DNA of 64,000 nt, from NCBI RefSeq assembly GCF_028290625.1, contig NZ_JAQGJM010000028.1, forward strand, positions 25,641 through 89,640. The letters run 5' to 3'. This document shows, one piece after another, positions 61,880-64,000 of this stretch. The stretch's first letter is position 1. The number at the start of each line of letters is the position of its first letter. The stretch comes from Devosia sp. Its GTDB lineage: Bacteria > Pseudomonadota > Alphaproteobacteria > Rhizobiales > Devosiaceae. The notes under the pieces were generated by a model. It did not search any database, was not told where the DNA came from, and saw only the letters and a list, made by a program, of their open reading frames with translations. Made by a program: the position numbers and the translations under genes.

Positions 61880-62797
61880 ATGTCCCTCCCAATGCTGCAT
61901 GGCGTCGTCCCCATCCTCATCACTCCGTTCTTCGCAGACGGAAGGATTGACGAGGAAAGCCTCGTCAATCTGGTCGAATTCAATATTGCCGCCGGCGTGC
62001 ATGGACTGGGCGTGGCGCTCGGCAGCGAGATTTTCAAGTTCAACGAAGCCGAGCGCGAGCAGGTGACGCGCTGCGTGATCAAAAGCGCCGCCAAACGTTG
62101 CCCGATTGTTATCAATAGTGGCGCAGCAGGGACCGATCTTGCGGTGTTTTATTCCCGTGCCGCCGAGGCCGCGGGTGCCGATGCGCTGATGGTGATCCCC
62201 CCCTCGTTCATGCCGGTCAGCGCCGAGGAAATCTTCGATTGTTACGTGGCCATCGACCGCAATGTGGGTATTCCGATCATCCTGCAGGACGTGCCGCAGG
62301 GGCCAGTGGGGCCAGCCTTGGCGCTGCGCATCGCCGACGCCTGCAAAAACGTCAAATATATCAAGGTCGAAACCCTGCCGGTGACCAGCAAGGTGGCCGC
62401 CATGTCTGCCGTCGCCGGTGAGCGATTGACCATTTTCGGCGGCGCCGGCGGCAGCTACTTCATCGAGGAAATGCGCCGCGGCGCGCTTGGCACCATGCCA
62501 TTCTGCAGCCAACCCGCTGATTTTGTTGCCGTTTGGGACGCGTTCCGCGCCGGCGACGAGACTACAGCGCGAGACCATTTCGACCGCACCATCATGGCCA
62601 TCAACCGGCTGGGCAACCAGGGCGGCGATATCTTCTACTACATACACAAGCAGCTTCTGGTCCGTCGCGGCGTCATCCGCACGGCCATGGTGCGCAGCCC
62701 AACAACGGCGATCGACCCGGTGACAGCGCGCGAGATCGAGGAACTGCTGGCACAGATCGTGCCGGTCCCGGTGCCGTTCGGCCAGTTCGCGGCCTAG
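61880..62797 (+). CDS. DapA-family (class I) aldolase, probable 2-keto-3-deoxy sugar-acid aldolase
   Basis: This 305-residue TIM-barrel protein of the dihydrodipicolinate synthase family uses a lysine Schiff base (KYIKVETLP, Lys162). The start MSLPMLHGVVPILITPFFADGRID is typical. The strand where DapA carries its catalytic tyrosine (YNVP) reads LQDVP here, so that tyrosine is replaced by Gln. This is not a lysine-biosynthesis DapA; it would cleave the 2-keto-3-deoxy acid made by the dehydratase at 59560 to pyruvate and probably lactaldehyde. It is preceded by the mutarotase gene and followed at 3 bp by the aldo/keto-reductase gene. Confidence 0.85.
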   Translation: MSLPMLHGVVPILITPFFADGRIDEESLVNLVEFNIAAGVHGLGVALGSEIFKFNEAEREQVTRCVIKSAAKRCPIVINSGAAGTDLAVFYSRAAEAAGADALMVIPPSFMPVSAEEIFDCYVAIDRNVGIPIILQDVPQGPVGPALALRIADACKNVKYIKVETLPVTSKVAAMSAVAGERLTIFGGAGGSYFIEEMRRGALGTMPFCSQPADFVAVWDAFRAGDETTARDHFDRTIMAINRLGNQGGDIFYYIHKQLLVRRGVIRTAMVRSPTTAIDPVTAREIEELLAQIVPVPVPFGQFAA

Positions 62798-62800
62798 GCG

Positions 62801-63829
62801 GTGGACCCGTTCCAACAGCGCCAACTCGGCCGCACCGGCGTGACGCTGCCGCAGCTCGGCTTCGGCGGCGCGCCGCTGGGCAATCTGTTCACGGCGGTGA
62901 GCGAAGCCGATGCGGTTGCGACCATGGAGACCGCCTGGGCCGAGGGCGTGCGCTATTACGATACCTCGCCGTGGTATGGGCGCGGCCTCAGCGAGCGCCG
63001 CGTGGGCAGTTTCCTGCTCAATCAACCACGCGAAGAATTTCGGCTCTCCACCAAGGTAGGGCGCATCTTCACCGCCCCGGCCGATCCTGAGGCTTTTGCC
63101 CAGACGCAACGCTCCTGGCCCCAAGGGCTCAAGTTCGAACATCACTACGACTATTCCTATGACGGGGTGATGCGCTCCTATGAGGATAGTCTGCAAAGAC
63201 TCGGCATGAACCGGATCGACATGCTGCTGATCCACGATCTCGATCTGGCCAATATGGGGTCCGAGGCACTGCTGGCGGCGCATCTGAGCCAATTGGCGAC
63301 GGGCGGAATGCGGGCGCTGCAGGAGCTGAAAGCCAATGGGCTGATTGGGGCCATCGGGGCAGGGGTGAACCGGCTGGGCACCATTCCGCGCTTTCTCGAT
63401 CTGCTCGATCTCGATTTCTTCCTCGTCGCGCTGCCCTATACGCTGGCCGAGCAGCCGGTGCTGGATGAAGAATTCCCGTTGTGCGAGGAACGCGGCGTTG
63501 GACTCATCATCGGTGGCGTGTTCGCCTCCGGCATTCTGGCGACCGGTGTGGTGCCGGGTGCCAGGTACAATTATCACGAACCATCCCCGGCAGAATCCGA
63601 GCACGTGCGCCGCATAGAGGCGGTATGCGCACGGCACGGAGTGCCACTGGCGGCGGCTGCGCTGCAATTCCCGCTGCACCATCCGCTGGTTGCATCAGTG
63701 ATTCCGGGCGCGCTGCATCCCACCCAGGTCGGCCGCAACATTGAATCCATGCGCCATCCGATTCCGCGCGCGCTTTGGACCGAACTGAAACAGGACGGCC
63801 TATTACGCGCAGACGCCCCAACACCTTAG
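62801..63829 (+). CDS. Aldo/keto reductase, L-fucose (D-threo-aldose) 1-dehydrogenase-like (second)
   Basis: This 342-residue enzyme starts at GTG 62801, three bases after the aldolase stop, with no good ribosome site; coupled translation is likely. The AKR tetrad is present: YDTSPWYG (Asp, Tyr), STKVGR (Lys) and LIHDLD (His). It shares the YSYDGVMRSYEDSLQRLG insert and FPLHHPLVASVIPGA end with the paralogue at 51112, so both would oxidise 6-deoxyhexoses to lactones. It closes the second catabolic module. A lactonase is not encoded in this module. Confidence 0.9.
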   Translation: MDPFQQRQLGRTGVTLPQLGFGGAPLGNLFTAVSEADAVATMETAWAEGVRYYDTSPWYGRGLSERRVGSFLLNQPREEFRLSTKVGRIFTAPADPEAFAQTQRSWPQGLKFEHHYDYSYDGVMRSYEDSLQRLGMNRIDMLLIHDLDLANMGSEALLAAHLSQLATGGMRALQELKANGLIGAIGAGVNRLGTIPRFLDLLDLDFFLVALPYTLAEQPVLDEEFPLCEERGVGLIIGGVFASGILATGVVPGARYNYHEPSPAESEHVRRIEAVCARHGVPLAAAALQFPLHHPLVASVIPGALHPTQVGRNIESMRHPIPRALWTELKQDGLLRADAPTP

Positions 63830-63842
63830 GGTCTTGGGCGAG

Positions 63843-63851
63843 TTATCCACA
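63843..63851 (+). other. Single DnaA-box-like 9-mer
   Basis: TTATCCACA is a perfect consensus DnaA box, 13 bp after the aldo/keto-reductase stop. No second box or AT-rich unwinding element is visible, so it is probably chance or a DnaA-titration site. Confidence 0.35.
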
Positions 63852-63901
63852 CGGCTTGATCCGGCGAATCTACAAAAAGTCAGTTTTGTCATTTTCCGGG
63901 C

Positions 63902-63930
63902 TTTACAGGTCAAACACCTGCCCCTATAAC
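63902..63930 (+). promoter_or_regulatory. Strong sigma-70-type promoter with an operator-like palindrome
   Basis: TTTACA (63902-63907), a 17-bp spacer and TATAAC (63925-63930) form a near-consensus promoter. The perfect inverted repeat CAGGT-CAAAC-ACCTG (63906-63920) overlaps the -35 and fills the spacer. A GC-rich discriminator follows the -10, as in stable-RNA promoters. What it drives lies beyond the window. Confidence 0.65.
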
Positions 63931-63952
63931 CCGGCTCATCGCTGGAGACGCG

Positions 63953-64000
63953 GTGCTGGCGACGGCGCTGACGACCGGCAAGCTTCTGAAGTTGCTGAGC
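63953..64000 (+). CDS. Possible start of a gene, or an RNA-operon leader, cut by the right edge
   Basis: A GTG at 63953 follows GGAGA at eight bases and opens a 16-codon frame (VLATALTTGKLLKLLS) to the window end. It is equally possible that this is the untranslated leader of an rRNA or other stable-RNA operon, given the promoter just upstream. Nothing identifies a product. Confidence 0.25.
   Translation, partial: MLATALTTGKLLKLLS

Noticed and set aside
61577..63682. 701-residue minus-strand open frame over the mutarotase, aldolase and reductase genes
   Set aside because: Same shadow pattern, and three well-supported genes occupy the other strand.
63843..63851. Replication origin at the right edge
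   Set aside because: Only one DnaA box, no AT-rich unwinding region or replication gene nearby.

Overview
The window is GC-rich chromosomal DNA from an alphaproteobacterium, most likely Hyphomicrobiales and in my judgement close to Devosia. This rests on the pal-cpoB-tilS-ftsH-glmM core block, codon use, and the abundance of sugar ABC importers with non-phosphorylative sugar-acid enzymes. No taxonomic search was possible. Genes are tightly packed on both strands. I see no rRNA, tRNA, CRISPR array, insertion sequence or prophage.

Layout. (1) 1-5.35 kb: a sugar-binding protein cut by the left edge, a divergent GntR/FCD regulator, and two related enolase-superfamily acid-sugar enzymes around a NIPSNAP protein. 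(2) 5.4-10.6 kb: a GGDEF-EAL protein with a periplasmic partner, then a chemoreceptor. (3) 10.8-18.4 kb: envelope and housekeeping genes (pal, cpoB, tilS, ftsH, glmM) and an outer-membrane barrel. (4) 18.5-22.3 kb: a probable D-erythronate dehydrogenase, a flavin monooxygenase-like protein and a di-haem c-type cytochrome. (5) 22.3-27.4 kb, minus strand: five overlapping genes encoding a GNAT-like protein, a ThiF/E1-like adenylating enzyme, a polytopic membrane protein, a second GNAT-like protein and an Acg-type nitroreductase. This is the best candidate for an undescribed system. (6) 27.5-33.2 kb: an AbrB-type membrane protein, an AraC regulator, a secreted hydrolase, small proteins and a secreted protein of unknown function.

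(7) 33.3-45.8 kb: a LacI-controlled sugar-uptake operon (two permeases, binding protein, ATPase). It also carries two ADP-ribosylglycohydrolase-family enzymes, a CaiB-type CoA transferase and a CitE-type lyase, followed by a dienelactone hydrolase and a small unknown protein. (8) 45.8-55.5 kb: a 6-deoxyhexose (L-rhamnose/L-fucose type) locus. A minus-strand operon (aldo/keto reductase, CUT2 importer, SDR dehydrogenase) diverges from lactonase, GntR regulator, mutarotase and rhamnonate dehydratase genes. (9) 55.5-63.8 kb: a second module with the same logic: CUT2 importer, enolase-superfamily dehydratase, IclR regulator, mutarotase, DapA-family aldolase and a paralogous aldo/keto reductase. The right edge holds a strong promoter-like sequence for something outside the window.

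Together the catabolic regions import plant-type sugars and would convert them by oxidation, lactone hydrolysis, dehydration and aldol cleavage or oxidation to pyruvate plus C3 products. Four regulators (LacI, two GntR, IclR) each have a palindromic candidate operator at the expected place, all read directly from the sequence. Starts were moved from the longest ORF to internal codons wherever a ribosome binding site, signal peptide or gene overlap favoured it.
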